A DNA stretch of 64,000 nucleotides. It comes from Martinezella hainanensis. Its GTDB lineage: Bacteria > Pseudomonadota > Alphaproteobacteria > Rhizobiales > Rhizobiaceae. The notes under the pieces are model-generated. The model made no database searches. It was not told the origin of the DNA and worked only from the letters and a program-made list of their open reading frames with translations. Below are positions 1 through 8,299 of the stretch, one piece after another. Where the stretch lies: the NCBI RefSeq assembly GCF_900094555.1, contig NZ_FMAC01000002.1:620001-684000 (forward strand). Direction: 5' to 3'. How positions within the stretch are numbered: the first letter of the stretch is position 1; the number at the start of each line of letters is the position of its first letter. Made by a program: the position numbers and the translations under genes.

Positions 1-1
1 G

Positions 2-355
2 ACGCTCGGTGGTCCTGTCGCTATCGTGGCTGCGGATCAGGTCACCGGTAATACGGTGCAGCTCCTGCAGGTTCCGAAAGGTTTCGTGCTGACCGGCGTC
101 TATCTCGCGCTGACGGACATCGATACCAATGGCACCCCGACCGTTGCCGTCACGCTGGGTGATGCCGGCAACGCCGCGCGGTTCGTTGCATCCTCGACTA
201 TCGGCCAGGCAGGCGGCTCGACAACGACGCTTGCCGCAACCGGCCTCTATTACGAGTTCACCGCCGATACCAACATCGCCTTGGCGTTCGGTACCGGTTC
301 CGCAACTGCCGTCGATGGCACGGCAACGTGCTACCTAACCGGCTTCATGAAGTGA
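2..355 (+). CDS. Phage structural protein, 5' end outside window (partial)
   Basis: The reading frame is open from base 2, so the start probably lies upstream; a GTG at base 26 is the first start-like codon inside the window. The visible 117 residues are rich in Thr, Gly, Ala and Val, with alternating polar and hydrophobic residues, as in a beta-rich virion protein. I recognise no family. Its place two genes before the gp4-like and gp10-like genes suggests a head or head-completion component, but that is inference from order only. Confidence 0.6.
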   Translation, partial: TLGGPVAIVAADQVTGNTVQLLQVPKGFVLTGVYLALTDIDTNGTPTVAVTLGDAGNAARFVASSTIGQAGGSTTTLAATGLYYEFTADTNIALAFGTGSATAVDGTATCYLTGFMK

Positions 356-365
356 GGTGACGGAT

Positions 366-734
366 ATGGCAAAGATCTCCGTTACCTATCGTGCCCCCAA
401 GGGGGATGAAAAGGTCGTCGAGATGGGCGGTCACACTTTCTTTGACGGCAAGGTCGAGAAGGTCGACAGTGAGAGCGAAGCCTTCCTGCTGGCGAAGCTC
501 CGCACCAACCGGCATTTCGAGGTTTCCGAAAAGGATGCGCCGAAAGAGCCGCCGAAGACGACGGCGCCGACCGCCAAGATTGCTGCCGTGGTTCTCCTGG
601 CATCTGAACAGGCTGATGGCACGTTCGCCATCATGAACGGCGCCGACCTCATCAAGGAAGGCCTCACCAAAGAAGACGCCGACGCATTCAACGCCCTGTC
701 CGATGAGGACAAGGCCGAATACGTCACGGCATAA
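366..734 (+). CDS. Hypothetical phage protein in the head-completion cluster
   Basis: The protein has 122 residues from the ATG at 366, which has a GAGGTGA ribosome site just upstream; a GTG at 357 would add three residues but overlaps that site. It is acidic and Lys/Glu-rich, with a Pro-rich stretch near residues 60-66 and a C-terminal part rich in Glu, Asp and Ala. No catalytic motif or membrane segment is visible. It lies 10 bases after the preceding structural gene and is probably co-transcribed with the virion genes. Function is unknown. Confidence 0.7.
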   Translation: MAKISVTYRAPKGDEKVVEMGGHTFFDGKVEKVDSESEAFLLAKLRTNRHFEVSEKDAPKEPPKTTAPTAKIAAVVLLASEQADGTFAIMNGADLIKEGLTKEDADAFNALSDEDKAEYVTA

Positions 735-755
735 TCGGCAACGGAGCGTGGCGAG

Positions 756-1097
756 ATGAAGACGAGACAAGACCTGATTCTTGCCACGCTCAAACTGCTG
801 CAGGCTGACGGCGGGGTAGGCCAGAACCCCCCGCCGGAGAACGTCGAGGATATCGACGGTATCATCGACGGCAAGCTTGCGGAACTAAGCCAGCGAGAGA
901 TCTACGGCGCGAACGATCCTCAGGAATTTGAGGACGAGATAATCGAGCCACTGTCGACCATCCTCGCGAATTCCGTAGCCCCCAGCTATGGGCAGCCCCG
1001 CAATGACGCCTCAAAGCAGGCCGCCGAAAACGTCCTTCGGCAGCTCAAGCCCTCCACCTATGTTCGCGGCTCTGTGCTGCCTGTGGAATACTTCTGA
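756..1097 (+). CDS. Putative head-completion (gp4-like) phage protein
   Basis: This is a 113-residue, mostly helical acidic protein. Its stop overlaps the start of the gp10-like gene (1097), so the two are translationally coupled. In P22-like phages the small tail-accessory factor gp4 is encoded directly before gp10 and binds under the portal. The position matches, but this protein is shorter than P22 gp4 (about 166 residues) and I see no decisive motif, so the name rests on gene order. Confidence 0.5.
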   Translation: MKTRQDLILATLKLLQADGGVGQNPPPENVEDIDGIIDGKLAELSQREIYGANDPQEFEDEIIEPLSTILANSVAPSYGQPRNDASKQAAENVLRQLKPSTYVRGSVLPVEYF

Positions 1098-2521
1098 TGG
1101 CTGACATCATTTTTCCCACGAGCACGGCGCCGGGTGCACGTCCCGGCGAAGGTTCCGGCCGGCTGATCAACTGCTATGCTGAACCGCTTGAGCAAGGAGC
1201 ACGCAATAGCTTCGCACGTCGGCGCGCTCCCGGCCTGTCTCCTGTCGCGACCACAACACATAACGGCTGTCGCGGCTTCCACTTTTATAACGGCGACCTG
1301 TTCGTCGCGCAGGCCGATCGACTTTCTCGTGTCAACATCGTGTCTGGCGCCTTTGTGGTGACAGATATTGGCGCGCTCACAGGTACGAAGCGCGTTACAT
1401 TCGCTCGCAACAACAAGGCGCCGATCCCCGATATCGTTTGTGTGACAGAGAACGGCGCCTTCATCGTCAAGCGCGATGTGCCGCCGGTGGCCTATCCAGA
1501 CGGCGATCTGCCGCAGCCGATCAGCGTGACGTTCATTGACGGCTACTTCGTCTTTCCGATCCGTGATGGACGCTATTTCGTTTCCGCGCTCAATGATACG
1601 GCGGTCAGCGCGCTTGACTTCGGCAAAGCCGAAAGCCATCCAGGCGGCCTTCTGAACGCCTTCGGCTTTGGTGAGCAACTGGTTCTCTTCGGGCCTTCCG
1701 GCATGGAGTTCTGGCAGAATGCCGGTAACGCCACCGGAACGCCGTTTTCCCGCGCCGCGGTATTTTCGAAGGGTCTGGCCGACACCTATGCCGTTGCCGG
1801 CATTGAGGAGGGCTTCTCGAGCCTGATATTCGTCGCCGACGACAACGGCGTCTATCGGCTCGACGGCGGATATCAGCCGTCCAAGATATCCGGATCTGAT
1901 CTCGACCGCCTAATTGAAGCGGTGACAGACAAGTCGACGATCGATGTCACGGTTGCTGTCACGTCGGGCCATATGTGGGCGACGGTGACCGGTCCCACGT
2001 TCTCGTGGACCTACGAGCTTGCAACGGGCTTCTGGCATGAGCGCGCAAGCTATCTCGACAATCATTGGCGCGGCGTCTGTTCGATCAAGGCCTTCAGCGG
2101 CTGGATGATCGGCGATCGCACTACGGCCGATGTTTGGAAGCTCGATCCGAACTATCCGAAGGAAGGCAGCAATCCGCTTGTCCAGAGCGTGATTTCCCTT
2201 CCGACGGTCAATTTCCCCGATCGCATCGCCATACCACGCGCTGATTTCGACATGATTGTGGGCCAGGGCCTTGTGACGGGCGACGAGCCGATCGAGACAG
2301 ATCCTGTATGCCTGATCTCGTGGTCAGATGATGGCGGCAACTCGTTCGGGACACCGTTGATGCGCCCGATCGGACGCCTGGCAACGCACCGCACGCCGGT
2401 CGTGGTCAATCGCACTGGCATGTCGACGCGCTACGGCCGCGTCTGGCGCATCGACATATCCGACCCGGTCTATGTGTCGATCTTGGGCGGCTCGCAGCAG
2501 GCAACACCGGTTTCGAACTGA
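1097..2521 (+). CDS. Packaged DNA stabilization protein, P22 gp10-like
   Basis: The protein has 474 residues, almost the length of P22 gp10 (472). It begins with the family's early pattern of a Gly-rich turn followed by LINCYAEP, and continues with repeated aromatic-ended beta strands (DNGVYRLDGGYQPSKIS near residues 252-266) typical of the hub protein that plugs the portal after DNA packaging. A region near the middle, GFGEQLVLFGPSGMEFW, is also typical of the family. It is the best marker that the element is a podovirus with P22-type head completion. The start at 1097 overlaps the preceding gene's stop and its own stop overlaps the next start (TGATG). Confidence 0.88.
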   Translation: MADIIFPTSTAPGARPGEGSGRLINCYAEPLEQGARNSFARRRAPGLSPVATTTHNGCRGFHFYNGDLFVAQADRLSRVNIVSGAFVVTDIGALTGTKRVTFARNNKAPIPDIVCVTENGAFIVKRDVPPVAYPDGDLPQPISVTFIDGYFVFPIRDGRYFVSALNDTAVSALDFGKAESHPGGLLNAFGFGEQLVLFGPSGMEFWQNAGNATGTPFSRAAVFSKGLADTYAVAGIEEGFSSLIFVADDNGVYRLDGGYQPSKISGSDLDRLIEAVTDKSTIDVTVAVTSGHMWATVTGPTFSWTYELATGFWHERASYLDNHWRGVCSIKAFSGWMIGDRTTADVWKLDPNYPKEGSNPLVQSVISLPTVNFPDRIAIPRADFDMIVGQGLVTGDEPIETDPVCLISWSDDGGNSFGTPLMRPIGRLATHRTPVVVNRTGMSTRYGRVWRIDISDPVYVSILGGSQQATPVSN

Positions 2522-2682
2522 TGGCTTCCACACTCGCACCCCTTCCGCAACTGCCGGTCCCCATCGAGCGGATTGCAGACCCGCAGACCGGCCGCGTCAA
2601 TCAGAACTGGTACCAGTACCTGAAGGCGCTCGACCAACATATCCGCGAAGCTGAAAAGCGCATCGCTGCCTTAGGAGGCTGA
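2521..2682 (+). CDS. Small phage protein of 53 residues
   Basis: An ATG at 2521 overlaps the gp10-like stop in a TGATG junction and opens a 53-codon frame ending in TGA at 2680-2682. The product starts with a Pro-rich segment (TLAPLPQLPVPIERI) and then has a short helical stretch (NWYQYLKALDQHIREAEKR). The sequence around the Asn-Trp-Tyr residues resembles short rhizobial phage proteins placed between stabilisation and ejection genes. Coupling on both sides (the next gene starts 3 bases later, after an AGGAGG site) supports expression. Function is unknown. Confidence 0.7.
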   Translation: MASTLAPLPQLPVPIERIADPQTGRVNQNWYQYLKALDQHIREAEKRIAALGG

Positions 2683-2684
2683 CT

Positions 2685-3374
2685 ATGGGATTTCTCGACA
2701 GCCTGACGGGCAGTAACATCGGTAAGGCGACGACGAAGGCGATCGGGCAGAACAACGTCCTGCTCAACAACATGCAGAACGCTGGTAACAGCATCATCGA
2801 TACAGGTGAGGCCAAGTCGGCCGGCGCGCTCAATCAGGCGGTTGACAATTATTCGCCATATCTTGCCGCCGGCAAGAGCGCCACCAACATGTATTCCGAT
2901 GCGCTGGGTTTGAATGGCGCAGACGGCAATTCGACGGCGACGTCGGCCTTCCAGACAAGTCCAGGATATCAGTTCTCCCTTGATCAAGGCACACAGGCAG
3001 CGCTCCGCGGTGCATCGGCTGCTGGGATGCTGAATTCAGGCAATACCCTGACGGCGCTTTCTCAGTACGGGACCGGCCTCGCCAATCAGGAATATGGTAG
3101 CTGGCTCGACCGGTTGAATGGCCTATCCGGTCAGGGTCTCAACGCAGCCAATGGTGCCTCCGGCTCTTTTGGCAATCTCGCCAGTCTCTACCAGAACACC
3201 GCCAATGATCGCCTTGGGCTCACAAGCTCCGTCACCCAAGGGCAAATGGGTCTCAACAATGATCTGGCGGCCGTCAAGGAACAGCAGGCGCAGAATAGCG
3301 GCGGCTTCCTCGGCAAGTTGCTCGGAACCGGCGTCAGTCTCGGCACGAAAGCACTAACCGGAGGATTGTTCTGA
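2685..3374 (+). CDS. DNA ejection protein, P22 gp7-like
   Basis: The protein has 229 residues, the same length as P22 gp7, and is rich in Ala, Gly, Asn, Gln and Ser with little charge, as expected for a protein packed in the virion and delivered with the DNA. A central segment (SPGYQFSLDQGTQALR-like) and a repeated Asn/Ala/Gly pattern are common in phage DNA-transfer proteins. Near its C-terminus (206-214) it carries GGFLGKLLG, a motif that recurs in the next three proteins. An AGGAGG ribosome site precedes the ATG and the stop overlaps the next start. Confidence 0.7.
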   Translation: MGFLDSLTGSNIGKATTKAIGQNNVLLNNMQNAGNSIIDTGEAKSAGALNQAVDNYSPYLAAGKSATNMYSDALGLNGADGNSTATSAFQTSPGYQFSLDQGTQAALRGASAAGMLNSGNTLTALSQYGTGLANQEYGSWLDRLNGLSGQGLNAANGASGSFGNLASLYQNTANDRLGLTSSVTQGQMGLNNDLAAVKEQQAQNSGGFLGKLLGTGVSLGTKALTGGLF

Positions 3375-3610
3375 TGTCGGTCACTCTTCCGAAACCCGAT
3401 TTCTCCTGGCTTGGTCAGCTCTCGAGCGCGCTCGCTCCGCAACAGCAAGTGGCAGGTCAGATGACGGCGAACGGCTATTTTCCGCCGGCGCCCGGATCTG
3501 GCCAGACACAACAATCGGGCGGTTTCCTGAGCCAGTTGATTGGCAAACTTCCGCAAAATCAGTTCTCGGTCAATCCGATGATGAACACCAACTTCCGCCT
3601 TGGAGGCTGA
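3374..3610 (+). CDS. Small ejection-module protein with PxPDxSWL motif
   Basis: This is a 78-residue, Gln/Pro/Gly-rich protein without membrane segments. Its N-terminus (PKPDFSWLGQLSSAL) closely parallels the N-terminus of the next, much larger protein (PTPDRSWLDTLSNSL), and it also has GGFLSQLIG at residues 49-57. It looks like a stand-alone copy of that protein's N-terminal leader. I infer a role as a minor virion or assembly component; no database family comes to mind. Start overlaps the stop of the gp7-like gene. Confidence 0.65.
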   Translation: MSVTLPKPDFSWLGQLSSALAPQQQVAGQMTANGYFPPAPGSGQTQQSGGFLSQLIGKLPQNQFSVNPMMNTNFRLGG

Positions 3611-3613
3611 CAG

Positions 3614-5692
3614 ATGGCGATTGCCAACCTTCGCGTTTCAATCACGCCTCTGCCGACCCCCGATCGCTCTTGGCTGGACACCCTGTCGAACTCTCTTGGG
3701 AGCGCCATCGATACCGCCGCGCAGAACAAGGCGTTCGAGCAGAACGTCATTCCGGCGATCACCGGCACGCCTGCGCCGCAGCAGCAACCGGGCTTCCTTG
3801 GTCGGCTGTTTGGTGGCAACCGCATTCCCGCGCCGGCCGCACAGCAGCAGGTCGCTGCCACCAATCCGGTCCCGGCACAGGGAAGCGTTGCGGTCGGAAC
3901 GCCGAACGATATCCAAACCCAGTTTATCGACACGGCGCGGGCCGGCGGACTGACGAACCCATACGGTTTGGCCGCGCTCGCCGCCACCGGTCGCGCGGAA
4001 AGTTCATGGGACCCGTCGAAGGTGAATGCTGCTTGGCCTGATCCGTCGCAGAGCGGTGCACCCGGAACGGCCGGCGGTATCCTGTCATGGCGTAACGAAC
4101 GGCTTGCCAATCTGCGTAACTTTGCGCAGTCGCAGGGCGCTGACCCGTCGAACATCAGCCCCGAGCTACAGGCGAAATTCTTCCTTCAGGAAGATCCGAC
4201 GCTTATCCAGCGCCTCAATGCCGCGAAGAGCCCACAGGAAGCCGCTGGCATCATGGCGAATGCCTGGAAGTTCGCCGGTTATGATCAAGCCGGCGGCGAG
4301 GCCGCGCGCCGCGCTGCCATGACACAGAACTATTATTCGCAGTTTGCCAATGCCCAGCCGCCGGCGGCCACGCCTGCAGGCCCGACACAGGTTGCAAGTC
4401 TTGACCCTTCGATAGGACTGCCCATGCCAGGTGCGGCCGACGAGATGCGCGCTACCAATCCGGCTCCCGCGGCTTCCGGCTTTGATCCGGCTACGGCGAC
4501 GCCTTCGCAGTTGAATGCAGCCCTTGGCCCCAACCCACAGCCCGGTTATGTCGATCCCGTCGTGACGACGGCATATCGCCAAACTCCGCCGGCCGCAGGA
4601 TCTTCGCCGGTCAATCCTCCGGTGCAATCCGCTCAGGCTGCTCCAGCTGCTGCAGCTCCTGTCGCGAGCGCTGGTCCTGACACGATTGCCGCTGCCCAAC
4701 CGGCCACTCGTCAAAACGTCACGAATGACCAGATCGCCGCCATGGTGCGCAATCCCTACACGCGCCAGGTCGGGTTGCAGCTGTGGCAGCAGGTCTTGAC
4801 CGGGAAGACGGCACAGCCTTGGTCATTCGTGAAGCTCGATGACGGCACGCTCGCCCGCGCCAACCAATCGACTGGCGAAGTTCAGAGCCTTGGCAAGTTC
4901 GCGAGCTCCAAGAAGGAAATCTTGAGCAACGGGAAGGGTGCCTTCTACGACGCCGGTAGCGGGCAGTGGATCACTCCCCCTGAAGGAATGGCCGGAGCGA
5001 CGGAATATGGCCTCGCGCCGATCTATGGCACTGATGCCAACGGCAACACCGTCATCGGTCAGCTTGCCAAGGATGGGACATTCCAGCAGACGAGATTGCC
5101 GGCGGGGTTTGTCCCGACTCCGGGTGTCAGCAATACCGATCTTGGAACGTCGGTTATCACCCGGAATAACAAGACTGGTCAAATCATCGATACCCAGGCA
5201 AAAGATGTTCGCGGGGAGGCACGGGATAAAGCTGGCGGCACAGCTCAGGCAGCGGCACAAACCGCGTTGCCAGCAGTCGAAGGCGCTGCAAATCAGATCC
5301 TCTCATCGATCGATAGCCTCGCGAACGACCCGTATCTCCCGAAGATGCTTGGCAAGAGCAGCTATCTGCCGAACGTCACGACAGATTCGCAGCGCGTCCA
5401 GTCGAAGATGGACCAGATCACGGGTCAAACGTTCCTGCAGGCCTATAACACATTGCGTGGCGCCGGTCAGATTACCGAAGTCGAAGGTCAGAAGGCGACT
5501 GCCGCCATGGGGCGTCTCAATACAGCTCAGAGCGAAAAAGACTATCGAGACGCTCTCGGCGATCTGCGGACGGTTGTCCAGAATGCCGTCCAGCGCGCGC
5601 GTCAGCAGGCGGGACAGTTGGCCGCACCGCAACCATCCGAGCCTGTTGGCAACACGACGTCTTCGGGCGTTAAATGGAGCATCGAGCAATGA
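3614..5692 (+). CDS. Virion-associated ejection protein with tail-lysozyme domain
   Basis: The protein has 692 residues. The leader (1-70) shares PxPDxSWL and PGFLGRLFGG with its neighbours. Residues about 95-240 resemble the phage tail lysozyme fold: an IQTQFIDTARAGGLTNPYGLAALAATGRAESSW segment (quoted here only as a landmark near residues 100-130), followed by GGILSWRNERLANL and a helical end. The Glu in GRAESSW is the likely catalytic acid. Residues 250-360 are Ala/Pro-rich and probably unstructured; the C-terminal third is helical. I infer local peptidoglycan cutting during DNA entry. It is followed by the largest ejection gene through an ATGA overlap. Confidence 0.72.
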   Translation: MAIANLRVSITPLPTPDRSWLDTLSNSLGSAIDTAAQNKAFEQNVIPAITGTPAPQQQPGFLGRLFGGNRIPAPAAQQQVAATNPVPAQGSVAVGTPNDIQTQFIDTARAGGLTNPYGLAALAATGRAESSWDPSKVNAAWPDPSQSGAPGTAGGILSWRNERLANLRNFAQSQGADPSNISPELQAKFFLQEDPTLIQRLNAAKSPQEAAGIMANAWKFAGYDQAGGEAARRAAMTQNYYSQFANAQPPAATPAGPTQVASLDPSIGLPMPGAADEMRATNPAPAASGFDPATATPSQLNAALGPNPQPGYVDPVVTTAYRQTPPAAGSSPVNPPVQSAQAAPAAAAPVASAGPDTIAAAQPATRQNVTNDQIAAMVRNPYTRQVGLQLWQQVLTGKTAQPWSFVKLDDGTLARANQSTGEVQSLGKFASSKKEILSNGKGAFYDAGSGQWITPPEGMAGATEYGLAPIYGTDANGNTVIGQLAKDGTFQQTRLPAGFVPTPGVSNTDLGTSVITRNNKTGQIIDTQAKDVRGEARDKAGGTAQAAAQTALPAVEGAANQILSSIDSLANDPYLPKMLGKSSYLPNVTTDSQRVQSKMDQITGQTFLQAYNTLRGAGQITEVEGQKATAAMGRLNTAQSEKDYRDALGDLRTVVQNAVQRARQQAGQLAAPQPSEPVGNTTSSGVKWSIEQ

Positions 5693-7851
5693 CCGTTCTG
5701 AACATCGCCGGTCATCGAGTAACGGTCGACGATAGCTTTCAGCAGCTCTCGCCCGACGAGCAGAATGCGACCGTCGCTGAGATTGCCAAAACGCTCGGCA
5801 GTCAACCGGCCCCGCAGCCCGACAATAGCTCAGTTGTGCCAGGCAAGACCGACACTGGAGTCGGCCGATTGATCAGTGGTCAGCCGGCCGATCCTCGCGA
5901 TAGCATCGCCGGCCGTGTAGATGCTTTTGGGCGTGGTGTTGCCGATACTCTTTCGTTCGGGCTCGCCGACGAAATTGCCGCTCAGGCGAAGAGCGGGCCG
6001 TTGTCGGTCCAGCGGCCGCCGGACGAGTATTACAACAGCGGGATTTATGCCGGCGAATACAATCCACTTGGCGCCGTTGCTCGATTTCTGAACGCTCCCT
6101 TTGCCTCCGACACGAAGGACGCGGACTACAACAAGGCTCTCGCCGATGAGCGTGCCGTCAATGCCTCCGACGAGCAGAACCGTGGCGGCTATCGTCTTGC
6201 TGGTCAGATCACTGGCGGCGTGGCGGGCGGAGCCGGTCTTGCGAAAAGTGGCCTGTCACTGACTGCAAATGCCGTTAATCGCGGGGCTAGTCTTGGGCGT
6301 GTCGCGGCTGCTGGCGCGGGTGAGGGTGCCATCCTTGGCGGAGCGCAGGGCTTCGGAAGCGGCGAGGGCGGCTTTCTGAATCGACTGCAGAGCGGGGCGG
6401 CCGGGGGCGCTATAGGTTTAGCTGCAGGAGCTGCGGCTCCATACGTGGCGGCAGGCGCCGGCTCATTCCTTCGTTCGCTCCTTGCGCCGATCACATCCCG
6501 TCTGAACCCAGCGCCCGCTGCGAACCGCGCGCTGGGGACCGCGATGCAGCGAGCAGGCGTGACGGCGGATGATGTTGCCAACTCGATCCAGTCCGCGATC
6601 AACGATGGACAGCAGGGCTATGCTGTTGCCGATGCCATTGGTAACGCCGGTCAGAGAATGCTCTCGTCTGTAGCCCGTACGCCGAATGATGCGCGTCAGG
6701 AAGTCGTGAACCAGCTCCTGACGCGTCAGGCAGGGCAGGGAGAACGTCTTTCGAATGCTATTGCGGAAGGCTTTGCAGCTCCCGATACGGCTGCGCAGCG
6801 TGCGGCTACGTTGACCGGTGCGCGGGATGCGGAAGCGAACCAGCTTTACGGCGCGGCTCGTCGTGATGCCGGCGCCGTCAACGTCTCGCCTGTCCTCGAT
6901 ACGATCGACCAGACCCTTTCGCCCGGCGTCAATCAGGTCGTGAACCCTCGCGATAACATTGGCTATGATACGATCGAAGGAGCCTTGGCTCGCGTCAGGA
7001 ACATGCTGTCTGATGGTAATTCGCAGGTTACGGACTTCAACACCTTGTTCCGTGCCAAGATGGACGTTGACGACATGATCCAGCGGGCCACGAACCAGGG
7101 CGCAAACTGGCGCGCGAATGCCCTTGGGCAGGTTCAGCGTGAGATCAACAATGCACTTGCCGCTGCGTCTCCATCGTATCGGCAAGCGGCCGCCAACTAT
7201 GCCGAACGGAGCGGCGTCATCGATGCAGTCGATGCCGGTACCGCTGCAGCATCTGGCCGAACTCGTGCCGCCGATAATATCGGCGGGTTCAATGTGATGA
7301 CGCCCGATCAGCAGCAGGCATTCCGCGCTGGTTATGCGGATCCGCTTGTGACGCGCGTCGAGGCGGCCGCATCGTCGCCGACGACAAACAAGGCGCGGAT
7401 GCTTGTGACGCCAAAATATGAGAGTGAGTTTCAGGCGTTTGCCGCGCCGGGAATGGGCGATCAGCTTGGCAATCGCGTAGCTCGTGAGCAGCGCATGTTC
7501 GAAACGATGAACCAGGCGATCGGCGGCTCGCGCACAGCGGACAATCTTGCTGATATGTCCGACATTGCGAACTTCGACCCGGCCGTGCTGACGAACCTTT
7601 TCAGCGGAAACCTTAAGACGGCCGCGGTTCAGGCTGCTGTTCGTGTCCTGAATGAAGGAAAAGGCATGCCGCCGCGTGTCATCGATCGTATCGGACGTGG
7701 GCTGATGGAAACCGATCCACAGGCTGCCCAAAACCTGCTCACTGTCGCGTCGAGCAAGGTGACATCTGACACAGCGAAGAGAGGGCTCGCGACGGCGATA
7801 TTGAATAATCTTGTTTCTGCTGCGCCAGGTCGTATCGCGGCTTCAAACTAA
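5689..7851 (+). CDS. Large internal virion / DNA ejection protein
   Basis: From the ATG at 5689, which overlaps the previous stop as ATGA, the protein has 720 residues; an in-frame ATG at 5674 lies inside the preceding gene and is less likely. It has an N-terminal segment with TVDDSFQQLSPDEQNATV, a Gly/Ala-rich hydrophobic stretch around residues 175-260 that could insert in membranes, and a long helical remainder. It carries GGFLNRLQSG, matching the GFLxxL motif of the other ejection proteins. By position and composition it corresponds to P22 gp16/gp20-type proteins that form the trans-envelope channel; sequence identity to them is not evident. Confidence 0.65.
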   Translation: MTVLNIAGHRVTVDDSFQQLSPDEQNATVAEIAKTLGSQPAPQPDNSSVVPGKTDTGVGRLISGQPADPRDSIAGRVDAFGRGVADTLSFGLADEIAAQAKSGPLSVQRPPDEYYNSGIYAGEYNPLGAVARFLNAPFASDTKDADYNKALADERAVNASDEQNRGGYRLAGQITGGVAGGAGLAKSGLSLTANAVNRGASLGRVAAAGAGEGAILGGAQGFGSGEGGFLNRLQSGAAGGAIGLAAGAAAPYVAAGAGSFLRSLLAPITSRLNPAPAANRALGTAMQRAGVTADDVANSIQSAINDGQQGYAVADAIGNAGQRMLSSVARTPNDARQEVVNQLLTRQAGQGERLSNAIAEGFAAPDTAAQRAATLTGARDAEANQLYGAARRDAGAVNVSPVLDTIDQTLSPGVNQVVNPRDNIGYDTIEGALARVRNMLSDGNSQVTDFNTLFRAKMDVDDMIQRATNQGANWRANALGQVQREINNALAAASPSYRQAAANYAERSGVIDAVDAGTAAASGRTRAADNIGGFNVMTPDQQQAFRAGYADPLVTRVEAAASSPTTNKARMLVTPKYESEFQAFAAPGMGDQLGNRVAREQRMFETMNQAIGGSRTADNLADMSDIANFDPAVLTNLFSGNLKTAAVQAAVRVLNEGKGMPPRVIDRIGRGLMETDPQAAQNLLTVASSKVTSDTAKRGLATAILNNLVSAAPGRIAASN

Positions 7852-8090
7852 CCGCGGCCGCCGTGCGGCTTGGTCTTCCAACTGTCTGGAACCCTGTTGC
7901 CGGTAGCTTCGATCGCCCAACCGGCAAGTGTGCAACCGAGCCCAAGACCCAAGCACAACGATATCCAATCGATCTGCCGCGTCAGCAGATTCGCCAAGAA
8001 TAAAACGCCGATAACCGGAAACACCCAGCGCCACGGGCCTGGTGTCCGGTCAATCTTCGGCTCTTGCGGATCGTGATCGATGGTTTGCAT
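7848..8090 (-). CDS. Small two-helix membrane protein
   Basis: This is an 80-residue protein with two hydrophobic segments (about 22-37 and 42-62, separated by a short Arg/Gln/Asp linker), a charged Pro-rich N-terminus and a basic C-terminus. It is transcribed against the structural genes and overlaps the end of the ejection gene by four bases. The upstream ribosome site is not strong. It may belong with the neighbouring reverse-strand Cas2-like gene as an insertion into the late operon. No family recognised. Confidence 0.45.
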   Translation of the reverse strand: MQTIDHDPQEPKIDRTPGPWRWVFPVIGVLFLANLLTRQIDWISLCLGLGLGCTLAGWAIEATGNRVPDSWKTKPHGGRG

Positions 8091-8119
8091 GCCGGCACAT
8101 TACACGAAAGAGGTGAGAA

Positions 8120-8299
8120 ATGAAGATCTCGACTGACGGACTAGCATATCGTTTTGAACCGCAGACCGACCGTGAAGACGCAGCAATCAAGGAGTTTATC
8201 GCGGCGTTTTCATCATCGGATATATCCGTGCCTAAAGATTCTGTTTTAGCCAGTCAGAGATCTCCTGATTGTGGCCGAACCACGCAGCCTCACCTGTAA
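8120..8299 (+). CDS. Short ORF (59 aa) overlapping the Cas2-like gene antisense
   Basis: An ATG at 8120 follows a strong AAAGAGGTGA ribosome site and opens 59 codons. The first 40 residues (Asp/Glu/Ala-rich) look like a normal small protein, but the last 20 are read through the 3' end of the opposite-strand Cas2-like gene. One explanation is that an older phage gene lost its original end when the reverse-strand cargo was inserted. It may be a truncated remnant or a short functional peptide. Confidence 0.4.
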   Translation: MKISTDGLAYRFEPQTDREDAAIKEFIAAFSSSDISVPKDSVLASQRSPDCGRTTQPHL

